A stretch of 64,000 bases of DNA from Roseibium sp. (lineage in GTDB: Bacteria > Pseudomonadota > Alphaproteobacteria > Rhizobiales > Stappiaceae): assembly GCA_017643925.1 (NCBI GenBank), contig JAEPML010000018.1, forward strand, positions 1 through 64,000, in the 5' to 3' direction. The notes under the pieces were generated by a model. That model did not search any database. It had not been told where the DNA came from and saw nothing but the letters and a program-made list of their open reading frames with translations. A program made the position numbers and the translations under genes. Shown in pieces: positions 8,392 to 17,630 of this stretch (its first letter is position 1; every line of letters begins with the position of its first letter).

Positions 8392-9744
8392 TCAGGCCCG
8401 TGCTTCGCCCGGCCCGGGCACCGGGACGCCTTCATCGGTGTATTGGTTCAATTTGTTGCGCAGCGTGCGGATCGAGATCCCGAGGATCTTGGCCGCGTGT
8501 GTCCTGTTGCCGAGGCAGTGGTCGAGCGTGTCCAGGATGAGATCCCGTTCCACATCCGCGACCGTGCGACCAACGAAGGAGCGTGTTACGGCTTCCGCAG
8601 TCTGGGCCGCCTGTTCCGCCGGGCCGCGCGCCACCCGCAAGGGCGTGCCATCCGGCATGCGGATCGCTTCGACCCCGATTTCCGCACCCGACGCCAGGAG
8701 GATCGCCCGGTGCATGGTGTTCTCAAGCTCGCGGACGTTGCCCGGCCATGGATTGGTGGTCAGTGCCTGCCTTGCCTCAAACGAGAGCGGGCGTTCCGGC
8801 ACACCATTGGCTTCCGAGTAGTGCTTGATGAAGAAGTTGGCCAGTTCCATGATATCCGCGGGGCGCTCACGCAACGCCGGCAGCTTCAGGTTCACGACGT
8901 TCAGACGGAACAGCAAGTCTTCGCGGAACTGGCCCTGACGCACGGTCTCTGCCAGGTCGCGGTTCGATGTTGCCAGGATGCGGATATTGACCGGCACAGG
9001 GCGGGTTCCGCCAACACGGTCGATCACGCGTTCCTGGATGGCCCGCAAGAGCTTGGCCTGCAGTCGGACATCCATCTCCGAGATCTCATCGAGAAGCAGC
9101 GTGCCTCCGTCGGCTTCCTCGAATTTGCCGATCCTGCGCGCAACAGCACCCGTGAAGGCACCCTTTTCGTGCCCGAACAATTCCGATTCCAGAAGATGCT
9201 CGGGGATCGCCGCACAGTTGATGGATATGAACGGTTTTGATGACCGGTTGGAGCAATTGTGCACATGCCGGGCGATGACTTCCTTACCGGTTCCGGATTC
9301 TCCGGTAATCAGGACAGAAGCTTCTGAAGGCGCAACCTGCTCGGCCAGCTTGACGACTGCGGCCATGGCGTCGTCCCGGTAGATAAGGTCTCCCCGCTCC
9401 TGGGCGACGGCGGCCAGAACCGCAGCGATCATTTCGGGATCGGGTGGCAGCGGAATATATTCCTTCGCCCCGGCCCGAATTGCCGATACGGCCGCATTCG
9501 CGTCGGTCTCGACACCACAGGCCACGACCGGAACATGCACTCGCTCGTCCTGCAGTTTCGTGATCAGGCCAGCGATATCCAGGTGAACCTCAACCATCAT
9601 CAGGTCGGCGCCACGGCCTGACCTGAGGACCTTCAGCGCCCCTTCGATATCGTCCGCATGGGTGACCTTGGCACCGCCCTGCATCGCGATTTTCGAAGCT
9701 GTTGTCAGCTGGCCGCCGAGCGTTCCGACAATTAGAAGGCGCAT
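8392..9744 (-). CDS. flbD: Sigma-54-dependent flagellar transcription activator FlbD
   Basis: 450 aa. Domains: N-terminal receiver-like (1-120), AAA+ sigma-54 activator (about 135-360; Walker A GESGTGKE, sigma-54 contact GAFTGA, Walker B LLLDEI), C-terminal Fis-type HTH (HAAKILGISIRTLRNKL). The receiver is degenerate: the N-terminal acidic pair is replaced (LLIVGTLG) and the phospho-acceptor position reads MMVEVHLD, with Glu instead of Asp. FlbD proteins act on late flagellar genes and need FliX rather than a kinase in Caulobacter; fliX is not in this window. It is 10 bp downstream of fliN in the same operon. Confidence 0.92.
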   Translation of the reverse strand: MRLLIVGTLGGQLTTASKIAMQGGAKVTHADDIEGALKVLRSGRGADLMMVEVHLDIAGLITKLQDERVHVPVVACGVETDANAAVSAIRAGAKEYIPLPPDPEMIAAVLAAVAQERGDLIYRDDAMAAVVKLAEQVAPSEASVLITGESGTGKEVIARHVHNCSNRSSKPFISINCAAIPEHLLESELFGHEKGAFTGAVARRIGKFEEADGGTLLLDEISEMDVRLQAKLLRAIQERVIDRVGGTRPVPVNIRILATSNRDLAETVRQGQFREDLLFRLNVVNLKLPALRERPADIMELANFFIKHYSEANGVPERPLSFEARQALTTNPWPGNVRELENTMHRAILLASGAEIGVEAIRMPDGTPLRVARGPAEQAAQTAEAVTRSFVGRTVADVERDLILDTLDHCLGNRTHAAKILGISIRTLRNKLNQYTDEGVPVPGPGEARA

Positions 9745-9754
9745 CCGTAAATCC

Positions 9755-10090
9755 CTATCGGTCGGTCTTGATGATTTCTGTCATGGTCACGCCGAGCTTG
9801 TCCTCGACAAGGACAACCTCTCCGCGTGCGACGAGACGATCATTCACATAAATATCGATTGCTTCCCCGACTTTCCGGTCCAGTTCCAGGACCGTGCCGG
9901 ACGCAAGTTTCAGCAGGTCGGAAACATGCATTTTCGAATGCCCCAGAACGGCTGAAATCCGAACGGGCACATCGAACACCGCTTCCAGATCAGCAGCCGA
10001 TTGCGGCGATTGCGTATCCTCTTCCTCGAGGCTGCGCTGTGGAACTTCCAGCTCGTCGAGCGGAATGTTTGTCTCTTGTTCGTCACTCAT
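9755..10090 (-). CDS. fliN: Flagellar motor switch protein FliN
   Basis: 111 aa. An acidic, disordered N terminus (1-35) precedes the C-ring SpoA domain (FDVPVRISAVLGHSKMHVSDLL, about 39-60, to LGVTMTEII). FliN forms the lower C-ring with FliG and FliM and docks FliH. The start overlaps the fliH stop (ATGA), so translation is coupled. Confidence 0.95.
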   Translation of the reverse strand: MSDEQETNIPLDELEVPQRSLEEEDTQSPQSAADLEAVFDVPVRISAVLGHSKMHVSDLLKLASGTVLELDRKVGEAIDIYVNDRLVARGEVVLVEDKLGVTMTEIIKTDR

Positions 10091-10818
10091 ACGTCAGTAT
10101 CCTTTTCCGCCGACGTGTCGGACTTGCCAGTTTGTTTCGCTCCGCTGCGTGCCTTCAGGTAGGCCCGGATGCTCGTGTCAATTTCGCCTTCAAGGGCCTT
10201 GCGGTCGCGTTTGATGCCACCGTCAGCCCACTCGATATGGCAATCGCCACGCCCGATATCCGGTTCACCCAGGATCACGAGACGTCCCTCGAAGCCTTTT
10301 TCATGAATGATCGGATCTACCTGGGCCTTCAACGCGTCAACATCCTTCTCCGCGATACGGATTACGAGATGCGGAGCCCGGCGCAACGGTCCAAGACATT
10401 CTGACACCAAAGCCACGGTCTCCGCCAGCGGCTGGCGGGCGATCAGATGCGCGCAAAGGCGTCTAGCCACAAGAAATGCAAGACTGATGGCGTCCTTCTC
10501 CTGGGCCTCCTGGTGACCATCGAGTGTTTTGACAACATCAGCCACGACGTCGACCAGCCGGGCGACCTCGGCAGTCAGCAAAGTTTCCTGTTTCGTCTGA
10601 AGATCCTGAAGTGCCTTCACCCGCCCTTCTTCAAAGGCCAGCTCCTTTGCCTTGGCCAGCAGCTGCTCGTGCTCGGCCACCGGGATCATCGGAATGACCG
10701 GTTCGGGCGGCGCAACAACTTCCGGCTCCTCCGGTTCGGAGAAGTCTATGTTGAACAGAAATTTCGACGGGTTGGTCATGCTGCCCATTTTGTTTTCAAT
10801 ACCTGCCGACTGCCGCAT
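10087..10818 (-). CDS. fliH: FliH-like flagellar export ATPase regulator
   Basis: 243 aa if the ATG overlapping the fliG stop (TGATG) is used; a later start at MTNPSKFLF (codon 14) is equally plausible. An acidic N terminus (SEPEEPEVV), a long central helix (LAKAKELAFEEGRVKALQDLQ) and a C-terminal domain (RAPHLVIRIAEKDVDALKAQV, IGRGDCHIEWADGG) fit the FliH/FlbE family that holds the FliI ATPase at FliN. Identification rests partly on its place between fliG and fliN. Confidence 0.85.
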   Translation of the reverse strand: MRQSAGIENKMGSMTNPSKFLFNIDFSEPEEPEVVAPPEPVIPMIPVAEHEQLLAKAKELAFEEGRVKALQDLQTKQETLLTAEVARLVDVVADVVKTLDGHQEAQEKDAISLAFLVARRLCAHLIARQPLAETVALVSECLGPLRRAPHLVIRIAEKDVDALKAQVDPIIHEKGFEGRLVILGEPDIGRGDCHIEWADGGIKRDRKALEGEIDTSIRAYLKARSGAKQTGKSDTSAEKDTDV

Positions 10819-11867
10819 CAGTAGATAATTTCATCCTCGCCCTTGGATTTGGAGATCATGATCTCGCCCTTGGCCGCCAGGTCCTTGGCCTTGTTCACCA
10901 TGCTGGTCTGCGCTTCATCGACATCGCGCAGACGCACAGGTCCGAGCGCATCCATGTCGTCCTGAAGCAACTTGGCCGCGCGCGAAGACATGTTGCCGAA
11001 GAAGAACTCGCGTGCCGTATCGGTCGATCCCTTGAGCGCGATTGCGAGCTGGTCCTTCTCGACGTGACGCAGCAAGGTCTGGCAGCTCGCCGCATCCAGT
11101 TTCAACAGATCGTCGAAGGTGAACATCAAGGTCTTGATCCGGTCGGCAGCCTCGCGGTTGTCTTCCTCGAGCGCTGCCAGGAAACGGGCTTCCGTCTGCC
11201 GGTCGAAATTGTTGAAGATGTCCGCCATCATCTCATGGCTGTCGCGCCGGGAGGTGTTGGTCAGGTTCGACATGAACTCCACGCGGAGCGTCTGCTCGAC
11301 CTTCTCCAGAACTTCCTTTTGCACCGCGTCCATGCGCAGCATGCGGCTGACAACTTCCAGCGCCAGCTCTTCCGGCAGAATGCCGAGCACCCGCGCCGCG
11401 TGATCGGAATTGATCTTGGACAGCACCACGGCCACGGTCTGCGGATATTCGTTCTTCAGATAGTTGGCGAGAACGTTTTCCTGCACATTGGAAAGCTTCT
11501 CCCACATGTTGCGCCCGGCCGGACCCCGGATCTCCTCCATGATGATGGAGACCTTGTCGCCGGGCAGGAAGTTGGCCAGCAGCCGCTCCGTCGCGTCGAC
11601 ATTGCCTGTGAGAGCCCCTTTCGAGCTGATCCGGCGCACGAAATCCTTGAAGAGGTCTTCAAGCATGTTCGGCGTGACGGGTCCCAGATTGGCCATGGCC
11701 GCAGAAACCTGGCGCACCTCGATCTCGTCGAGTTTTTCCCAGATCGGCGTCCCGTGGGATTCACCCAGGGCCAGAAGCAGAACAGCGGCGCGTTCCGCAC
11801 CCTTCAGCTCGCGGTCTTCTTCATCCGCGCTGACTTGAAGCTGTTGCTGGAGTTGATCGCTAACCAT
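10818..11867 (-). CDS. fliG: Flagellar motor switch protein FliG
   Basis: 349 aa, normal length. It has the three-part armadillo FliG fold; the C-terminal torque domain contains the charged ridge (FFGNMSSRAAKLLQDDMDAL). It forms the upper C-ring bound to FliF and contacts MotA. Start and stop overlap its neighbours by one base (TGATG on both sides), giving a tightly coupled fliF-fliG-fliH-fliN run. Confidence 0.96.
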   Translation of the reverse strand: MVSDQLQQQLQVSADEEDRELKGAERAAVLLLALGESHGTPIWEKLDEIEVRQVSAAMANLGPVTPNMLEDLFKDFVRRISSKGALTGNVDATERLLANFLPGDKVSIIMEEIRGPAGRNMWEKLSNVQENVLANYLKNEYPQTVAVVLSKINSDHAARVLGILPEELALEVVSRMLRMDAVQKEVLEKVEQTLRVEFMSNLTNTSRRDSHEMMADIFNNFDRQTEARFLAALEEDNREAADRIKTLMFTFDDLLKLDAASCQTLLRHVEKDQLAIALKGSTDTAREFFFGNMSSRAAKLLQDDMDALGPVRLRDVDEAQTSMVNKAKDLAAKGEIMISKSKGEDEIIY

Positions 11868-13477
11868 CAGGCCACCTGCTCATCCAGCCAGCCGCGCACA
11901 ATGGTTACGGCCTCGGTCGGGTGCTCGACAATCATCTCGCCAACCTTGTTGATCGAGCTGGCCTGCATGGCGCCTTCCTGCTTGGCCTGCTCCAGCCATT
12001 CGATCACGAACTGTTCTTCTTCATCGTCTTCCTGCGGCACCTCCGTCTCGACCACGAGGGTTCCATCCGGGCCGATCATGAGCTCCTGAGGCTGTTTTTC
12101 TTCAGGCGTCACGATGCGGCGCAGAAGCGGGCGAACCACGAAGAGCAGCAGCAACACGGCGATCAGGAAAAGCACGCCCAGTTCTGCAAAACGAATGATG
12201 TCGTCGCGGGTGAATTCGAAAAGCCCGTCGCTCTCTGCGAGCAGGTCATCCTGAGGCGGCAGGGCAAACTGGAGGTTCACCACCTCGACAACGTCCCCGC
12301 GCTGCTCGTCAAATCCGACGGCTGAACGCACCAGCACAGCAATCCGGTCGAGTACTTCCTGGGCACGCGGGGTATAGACCGAGGTGCCGTTTCCGTCCGG
12401 TTCGTAGGTACCGTCAACCAGGACGGCGACGGACAGGCGATTGATCTGACCGGCCTCGATCACCTCTTTACGTGTTGACTTGGAGATCTCGTAATTGACG
12501 ACCTCTTCCGTCATGGTCGCGGTATCTCGGCCACCACCGTTTTCCGCATCGGCATTCGGAAGCTGATTGCCGACCGTCACCTGACCATTCCGGCTGAGAG
12601 CGGACGAGGCTTCTTCCTTGGTCTGCGTTGAGCGAACCACCTGGCTTTCCGGATCGAAGCTTTCGGTGACTTCCTCCAGACGATTGTAGTCAATGTCCGC
12701 GTTGACCCGTACACGTGCCCGGCCTGGCCCGACGACGGAGTTCAGGATTTCTTCAATCTGATTGCGCAGACGGCTTTCCACTTCGACCGTACGCTCCTGG
12801 AGCGTCGCGGAAAGCAGACCGTCCTCATCGGTACCGGCACCGGATGCAAGCAAGCGACCGGACTCGTCCACGATCGAAACGCGGTCCGGGTCCAGCCCGT
12901 CCACCGCGGTCGCAACAAGGTGCTGAACCGCCCTGATTTCACCGGGGCCAAGCGCACCGCGCACATTCAGGACGATGGAAGCCGAAGGCGGGCGGCGGTC
13001 ACGCTGAAACAACTGCCGCTCGGGAATGACAAGATGAACACGCGCGCTGCGAATGCGGTCAAGCGAACCGATCGTGCGTGACAGCTCGCCTTCCATGGCT
13101 CGCAAATGGTTGATGTTCTGAACAAAACTGGTCGCGCCCAGCGTGTCGGTACGGTCAAAGATCTCGTAACCGATGGAACCGCCGGTCGGCAGACCTTCGG
13201 CTGCCAGCTGCATGCGCAGTCGTGCCACCTGTTCTTTCGGCACGAGAATGCTCGCGCCCTGCCGGGCCAGCTGGAACTGGATACCCTGGCTTTCCAGCTG
13301 CGAGACGATAGACGCGGAATCCTCAAGGGTAAGCTCGTTATAGAGCGTCGTCATCTGGGGAGCGGTGACGCGAAGAATGATGAACGCGAACACGCCAATC
13401 AGGATGGCCGCAACCGCGCCCATTGCCGCGACCCGCGCCGGTCCTAGAGTTTTGATGAATTCAGTTAAGCCGTTCAC
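11867..13477 (-). CDS. fliF: Flagellar MS-ring protein FliF
   Basis: About 536 aa from the GTG at 13477 (protein begins MNGLTEFIKTLGPARVAAMG, as in relatives); a TTG seven codons upstream is the alternative. Two membrane spans (about 18-40 and 425-445) flank the periplasmic ring-building motifs; the acidic C terminus (EVPQEDDEEEQFVIEWLEQ) binds FliG. First gene of the operon. A CtrA-like box at 13575-13589 lies 98 bp upstream, in line with class II control. Confidence 0.95.
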   Translation of the reverse strand: MNGLTEFIKTLGPARVAAMGAVAAILIGVFAFIILRVTAPQMTTLYNELTLEDSASIVSQLESQGIQFQLARQGASILVPKEQVARLRMQLAAEGLPTGGSIGYEIFDRTDTLGATSFVQNINHLRAMEGELSRTIGSLDRIRSARVHLVIPERQLFQRDRRPPSASIVLNVRGALGPGEIRAVQHLVATAVDGLDPDRVSIVDESGRLLASGAGTDEDGLLSATLQERTVEVESRLRNQIEEILNSVVGPGRARVRVNADIDYNRLEEVTESFDPESQVVRSTQTKEEASSALSRNGQVTVGNQLPNADAENGGGRDTATMTEEVVNYEISKSTRKEVIEAGQINRLSVAVLVDGTYEPDGNGTSVYTPRAQEVLDRIAVLVRSAVGFDEQRGDVVEVVNLQFALPPQDDLLAESDGLFEFTRDDIIRFAELGVLFLIAVLLLLFVVRPLLRRIVTPEEKQPQELMIGPDGTLVVETEVPQEDDEEEQFVIEWLEQAKQEGAMQASSINKVGEMIVEHPTEAVTIVRGWLDEQVA

Positions 13478-13574
13478 GAATGCCCGCCCGCATCTCAAAC
13501 ATGTCTCTGCCGTTATCTTTTAAGTCGGCGCGAGACACCACACCTTCGATAGGCAAAATTTGCCGCTCAGAGGG

Positions 13575-13599
13575 TTAACAAGTAGTTAACAAGGGTTAA
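13575..13599. promoter_or_regulatory. Candidate CtrA box upstream of fliF
   Basis: TTAA (13575-13578), 7 bp, TTAAC (13586-13590), plus a third TTAAC at 13596-13600. The first pair has exact CtrA spacing. It sits 98 bp before the fliF start, with sciP, the CtrA antagonist, on its other side. Confidence 0.65.
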
Positions 13600-13716
13600 C
13601 GGGTGACGGCTAATCGGCGGATTTCTGCGATTCCACCTCATGCAAATCGCAACAGAAGTGGGGAAAAACTGCCTACTTCATTAATTTTTGGATAAGTTCT
13701 ATATCACAACGCTAAA

Positions 13717-13741
13717 CCAAAAAGGCCGGCAAAGCCGACCT
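13717..13741 (-). terminator. Terminator of sciP
   Basis: On the minus strand, GGTCGGC TTT GCCGGCC is followed by TTTTTGG. It lies 43 bp after the sciP stop and separates sciP from the fliF promoter. Confidence 0.7.
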
Positions 13742-13783
13742 CTTTCAAGCGCATTGATTTGCGCAAATCACTGATAAGGCAAA

Positions 13784-14059
13784 TCAGGGCCGGTATTGCT
13801 GAACTCGGGTTGCCCTTAGGCCAGCAAGACCATGTTTTTCGATAGAGCTTTGCCAGGAGAGGAATTCCTCAACGGTCAAAGTGTATCTTTGACAGGCCTC
13901 CTCCAGTGACAGCAGGCCACCACGGACCGCGGCCACCACTTCGGCCTTCCGGCGGATAACCCACCGCTTCGTGGACGTAGGAGGCAGGTCCGCTATTGTA
14001 AGCGGGCTTCCATCCGGTCCGATGACATATTTTACTCGCGAACGAATCTGTTCGGTCAT
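13784..14059 (-). CDS. sciP: CtrA inhibitor SciP (DUF1153)
   Basis: 91 aa from the ATG at 14059 (MTEQIRSRVKYVIGPDG); an ATG five codons upstream is less likely. The sequence is strikingly conserved with Caulobacter SciP as I recall it: VKYVIGPDGSPLTIADLP, then the helix-turn-helix region RWVIRRKAEVVAAVRGGLLS-LEEACQRYTLTVEEFLSWQ and the C-terminal LAGLRATR. In Caulobacter, SciP binds CtrA and blocks transcription of CtrA targets in swarmer cells. Its promoter holds a near-CtrA box (14116-14130). It lies alone between flgD and fliF and ends in a terminator. Confidence 0.95.
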   Translation of the reverse strand: MTEQIRSRVKYVIGPDGSPLTIADLPPTSTKRWVIRRKAEVVAAVRGGLLSLEEACQRYTLTVEEFLSWQSSIEKHGLAGLRATRVQQYRP

Positions 14060-14115
14060 TGTACTCTCACACACAAACCATGACCAAGGTTGAATTTGAG
14101 ATTACAGGACGACAA

Positions 14116-14130
14116 TTAACAAACAACTAA
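14116..14130. promoter_or_regulatory. Near-consensus CtrA box upstream of sciP
   Basis: TTAA (14116-14119), 7 bp, CTAA (14127-14130): one mismatch from TTAA-N7-TTAA, 57 bp before the sciP start. sciP is CtrA-activated in Caulobacter, so this fits, but the region is very AT-rich. Confidence 0.4.
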
Positions 14131-14545
14131 AGCAAAATTGTACTTTTATTAACTATAAAATCTAAATTTAGTGAATGATATTTAGGAAATACTGACCAAG
14201 ATCACTTCAATTATTAACTCGAATATATGAATTCATTAACCATATCGACGAGCCGATGCAGAATGCAACGCAATTCGATGTCGTTGCGTTGAAGTCGCCG
14301 AATGCCGTGCCCCTGCCCGCGAAAATTTATTGAGACGGATTACCTGTTTTGGAGTGCCCGGACTGCCAAACGACGAGAATTCCGGAAAGAAACTGCCTGG
14401 CTGGCCACCAAAACCGGGCAATTCACCAAGAACAGGCCTGCTCGTATATGTGTCTGCACCAACGCCAATGGCCACGCGTCCCTTGGGAAGCGCGGTACGG
14501 ATACAGATCAGAAGGACAGAAACGTCAGGCTATCTGGAGCTGCCG
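14131..14545. other. Intergenic region between sciP promoter and flgD
   Basis: About 400 bp without a convincing gene. The part nearest sciP is strongly AT-rich (probable promoter DNA with scattered TTAAC half-sites near 14213 and 14236); the part nearest flgD is GC-rich. An open frame on the minus strand (14236-14475, Gly/Pro/Phe-rich) has no ribosome site or family likeness, so I do not call it. Confidence 0.5.
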
Positions 14546-15205
14546 TCAGCTCGGACGGGAAACCGAGGTCACTGCGGACACCGGGATCTCACGACCACCG
14601 ACATTCAGGATCGCCTCGCCACTTGACCAGTCGACGCTGTCCACGACACCTGTCACGGATGTCGTAACCGTCTCGGGTCTGCTGGAGGCATCCTTGACGT
14701 CGAATGAAATCGTGTAGAGGCCATCAACAGCCTGGCCACCTGAATCCGTTTGACCGTTCCAGTTGAAAGTCCCGCTGCCCGCTTCGAGATTGGCTTCACC
14801 ACTGTATACGACGGCTCCGCTGGAGTTCCTGATCTCAAAGGTCCCTGTGGCGTCTTCCGCCACATCGTATGCCCAGCTCGCCTGGCTGCCCGACAAGGTG
14901 GTGGTCGAAGCATCCGCCGTCACCTCGTTGCCGATATAGCTCACATAGCTGAGGCTCTGATTGCTCTCCAGCGTGGCGATGATGTTCTCCAGGTTCTTGT
15001 TCTGCTGGATAGACTGCTCGACATTGGAATATTGCACGAGCTGGTTCGTGTATTCGGCAGAGTCCATCGGATCCAGTGGATCCTGGTTCTGGATCTGGGT
15101 GGTCAAGATGCTCAGGAACAGCTCGTAATTCGCCATCAAGCCTGATTGGCTGGTGGCGCTGGCTGTCTGGGAACTTGTTCCCGCGGTTGATGTGACTGTC
15201 GTCAT
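14546..15205 (-). CDS. flgD: Flagellar hook-assembly scaffold FlgD
   Basis: 219 aa. The Ser/Thr-rich N-terminal export segment is followed by the FlgD core motif (LFLSILTTQIQNQDPLDPMD, about 30-49) and the QLVQYSNVEQ helix. The C-terminal half is the FLG/FnIII-like pair (GTFNWNGQTDSGGQAVDGLY). FlgD caps the growing hook. It lies 30 bp downstream of fliK, so the two form a hook-assembly pair. Confidence 0.95.
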   Translation of the reverse strand: MTTVTSTAGTSSQTASATSQSGLMANYELFLSILTTQIQNQDPLDPMDSAEYTNQLVQYSNVEQSIQQNKNLENIIATLESNQSLSYVSYIGNEVTADASTTTLSGSQASWAYDVAEDATGTFEIRNSSGAVVYSGEANLEAGSGTFNWNGQTDSGGQAVDGLYTISFDVKDASSRPETVTTSVTGVVDSVDWSSGEAILNVGGREIPVSAVTSVSRPS

Positions 15206-15235
15206 TTCTCTCTCCGGAGACGTCTTCGTCTCAAG

Positions 15236-17371
15236 TTAGATTTTTACATCCAGGCCGCCGCGCTGCTCGGCAAGCGTCAACCTGATGATTTCTTCCGGTA
15301 CTTCGTCGCCTTCACCTGCATCGCCTCCTGCAAGGTCCTGGGATCCGTTCGAACCATGATCAGCCTGCCCGTCACCGGAGGCGAATTGCTGACCACCATC
15401 CTGTTTCAGGGAGAATTCCAGGTTCTGCGAGTCCGCTTTCAGCCCCGCCGCCTCCAGGGCTCTTTCAAGACCGCGCTGATCGCGCATGAACATGTCCAGT
15501 GTTTCGGGACGCTCGACGATCAGATGCGCCTGGACACTGCCGTCCGATCCGACCTTCATGTTGACTTCAACCCGGCCCAGTTCGGGCGGATCGAAGCGCA
15601 TCTGGAAACGGGTCTGACCGTTTTTCAGGTTGCGTGCGATCTCGGCCGCCACCTGGCTGGCCACCTGTCCTGACTGGGACTGGTTGGGCATTTGCAGGCT
15701 TTCCGTTCGCACGGCTCCGCTCATGTCGCCGCCACGGACCGTCGCGCCAAGGTCACTGCCAAGGCTCAGTTCCAGAGGCTTCAGACCCGGTTCCGCTTCG
15801 TCACCAAGCAGCTGTGATGCCGGGATTGCTGCGGCAAGGGGAGCCGTCAGCTGCGCGGCTGACTTGTCGGCAGCTCCGGTCGCGGCATTGGCCTGCGCAG
15901 GACCTGCGCCCTGTTCACCAGGCTTTCCGTCGGCGGTCGGGATCAGGTGGTCGGAAGACGTCCTTGCAGACACATTCTCACCGGTGCGATTTTCACCGGC
16001 CTGGCCTTGCGGCTTCAGACCGGCCTCCTCCAGAGGCAACGCATCGGTGCTGGCAGGGGTCGCAGTCAGGCCATTGCCAGACCCGCCTGCCAGACCAGCA
16101 GATCCGTCAGCGGTTGCAGGTCCCGACGGTTTGGGTATGTTTGCCCCGAGGGTCGAAAGCTGTGGCTCATGCGCCGAACCTGCGTCCGGTTTTGAAGCTG
16201 CCTGCGGCAACGGCGTCGAAGCAGTGATCTTCGGCGCAACATCAGCCGTCTCCGTCGCCTCTGTCAGGGCGGCGGGCTGCGCACCATTTCCTTTCAGAAG
16301 ATCTGGGGCATCCGGCACCCCTGCATTCGTCCCGGTAAGTTGAACAGGATTGCCGGGCAGCACGTCAGCACCCGGGATCGGGGCTTCGCGTGTCAGCGCC
16401 TGAGATGTCGGCTGGGCTGAATTGATGTTGGGGACCGGCGCGCGCAATTCGTCGGGAAGTTCACTCCGCCATTTACGGACGCCTGACAGGGGGGGCTGAG
16501 CCTCACCGGCCAGGAGAGGCGCACCTCCCGCTTCATTGGGACGGGGGACGGGCCCCGTCGAAACACCATCGGCCGGTGCTGCGACAGGGGCAGCGGAATT
16601 CACACCCGGAGGCGCGGGCATACCATTGCCCTGAGGCTGTGAGGTCACGCCAGTCAGGCCCAACTGGCCGACCGGCCCGACCATTCCTGACGCTTCCAGA
16701 ACGGCAGATACCGGCGCACCCGGCAAGGGAGCGACAGTCCAGCCGGCGTCTTCCGGAACAACGTTCCCGGGCGATCCCGCAGCATTCAGCTCCGGCAACA
16801 ACAGATCAACAATCTCCGCATCGACATGCTCACGGAGCTTGGGCGTGGGCTCCGCAGAAGCAAGCGGGTCAGTTGCGGGATCCGCCTTGACCTTGTCTGG
16901 CAAGCCGGGCGCCTCCGGGCCCGGGGGCGCAACGTCGACCTGCGCAACGTCCGGAACCTCCGGTCCTGCATCGGTTTCGCCACTTCGACCGCCCGCGACC
17001 ACGTGGGCCAGCTGCGGCAGTGAATCCGGCGCGATCGCCACGTCGAACGGGGAAACGGTCTCCAACCCGGGCGCTCTTCCGACTGGAGTCTCCTCCACGA
17101 GCTTCTTCATGGGCGCGCCCAACTTCAGGGGCACCATCTCCACATCACCGTTTTCGGTAAAGAGGCTGAGCTCGCTCTCAAATCCATCGGCCGCGCCGGC
17201 ACCACTCGCACCGGTCGCGCTTACGCCGGCAATACCGCCACCGGCAGCCAGGGCTTTCGCCGATACTTCTGTCGTCAATCCAAAAGGCAGCACATTCGCC
17301 CCCTTGCTATCCAGTCCAGCAACGCGGACATATTTCGTCACCGGAGAGGAAAGCAAACAGCGGGCCAACAT
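15236..17371 (-). CDS. fliK: Flagellar hook-length control protein FliK
   Basis: 711 aa. Residues 1-560 are Pro/Ala/Gly-rich and low-complexity, as expected for the molecular ruler. The C-terminal substrate-switch domain is recognisable from about 575 (QMRFDPPELGRVEVNMKVGS, MFMRDQRGLERALEAAGL). The ATG at 17371 follows GGTGGGG. The ruler is much longer than in enterics, which may go with a long hook. It heads a fliK-flgD unit. Confidence 0.92.
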   Translation of the reverse strand: MLARCLLSSPVTKYVRVAGLDSKGANVLPFGLTTEVSAKALAAGGGIAGVSATGASGAGAADGFESELSLFTENGDVEMVPLKLGAPMKKLVEETPVGRAPGLETVSPFDVAIAPDSLPQLAHVVAGGRSGETDAGPEVPDVAQVDVAPPGPEAPGLPDKVKADPATDPLASAEPTPKLREHVDAEIVDLLLPELNAAGSPGNVVPEDAGWTVAPLPGAPVSAVLEASGMVGPVGQLGLTGVTSQPQGNGMPAPPGVNSAAPVAAPADGVSTGPVPRPNEAGGAPLLAGEAQPPLSGVRKWRSELPDELRAPVPNINSAQPTSQALTREAPIPGADVLPGNPVQLTGTNAGVPDAPDLLKGNGAQPAALTEATETADVAPKITASTPLPQAASKPDAGSAHEPQLSTLGANIPKPSGPATADGSAGLAGGSGNGLTATPASTDALPLEEAGLKPQGQAGENRTGENVSARTSSDHLIPTADGKPGEQGAGPAQANAATGAADKSAAQLTAPLAAAIPASQLLGDEAEPGLKPLELSLGSDLGATVRGGDMSGAVRTESLQMPNQSQSGQVASQVAAEIARNLKNGQTRFQMRFDPPELGRVEVNMKVGSDGSVQAHLIVERPETLDMFMRDQRGLERALEAAGLKADSQNLEFSLKQDGGQQFASGDGQADHGSNGSQDLAGGDAGEGDEVPEEIIRLTLAEQRGGLDVKI

Positions 17372-17630
17372 GCCCCACCGTTAAAAGCTACTGATTTTAT
17401 TAAATCTTTTACAACGAACCTCCCAACACTCTCCGCCTCCGGGCGGCAAGCATTGCCGATGCGGCAAAGCGTGCCTGCCATGCAGGGACTGCAATTGGCT
17501 TTCAGGAAACATATCTGTATAGTGCCGCCAAATTTGAAAAAGCCGTGGACCGGCGCGTTCCAATCGGGCGCAAAACCGGCGGTGCGAAAGCCCGGCAGGT
17601 CCCCTCGGCCTTTGATCTCTGGAAGTATGA

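Noticed and set aside
14236..14475. 79-aa minus-strand ORF between flgD and sciP
   Set aside because: No Shine-Dalgarno, low-complexity composition, no family likeness.
17460..17530. GGC...TTGC elements upstream of fliK as a sigma-54 promoter
   Set aside because: The GG and GC dinucleotides are not at the -24/-12 spacing in any alignment I tried.
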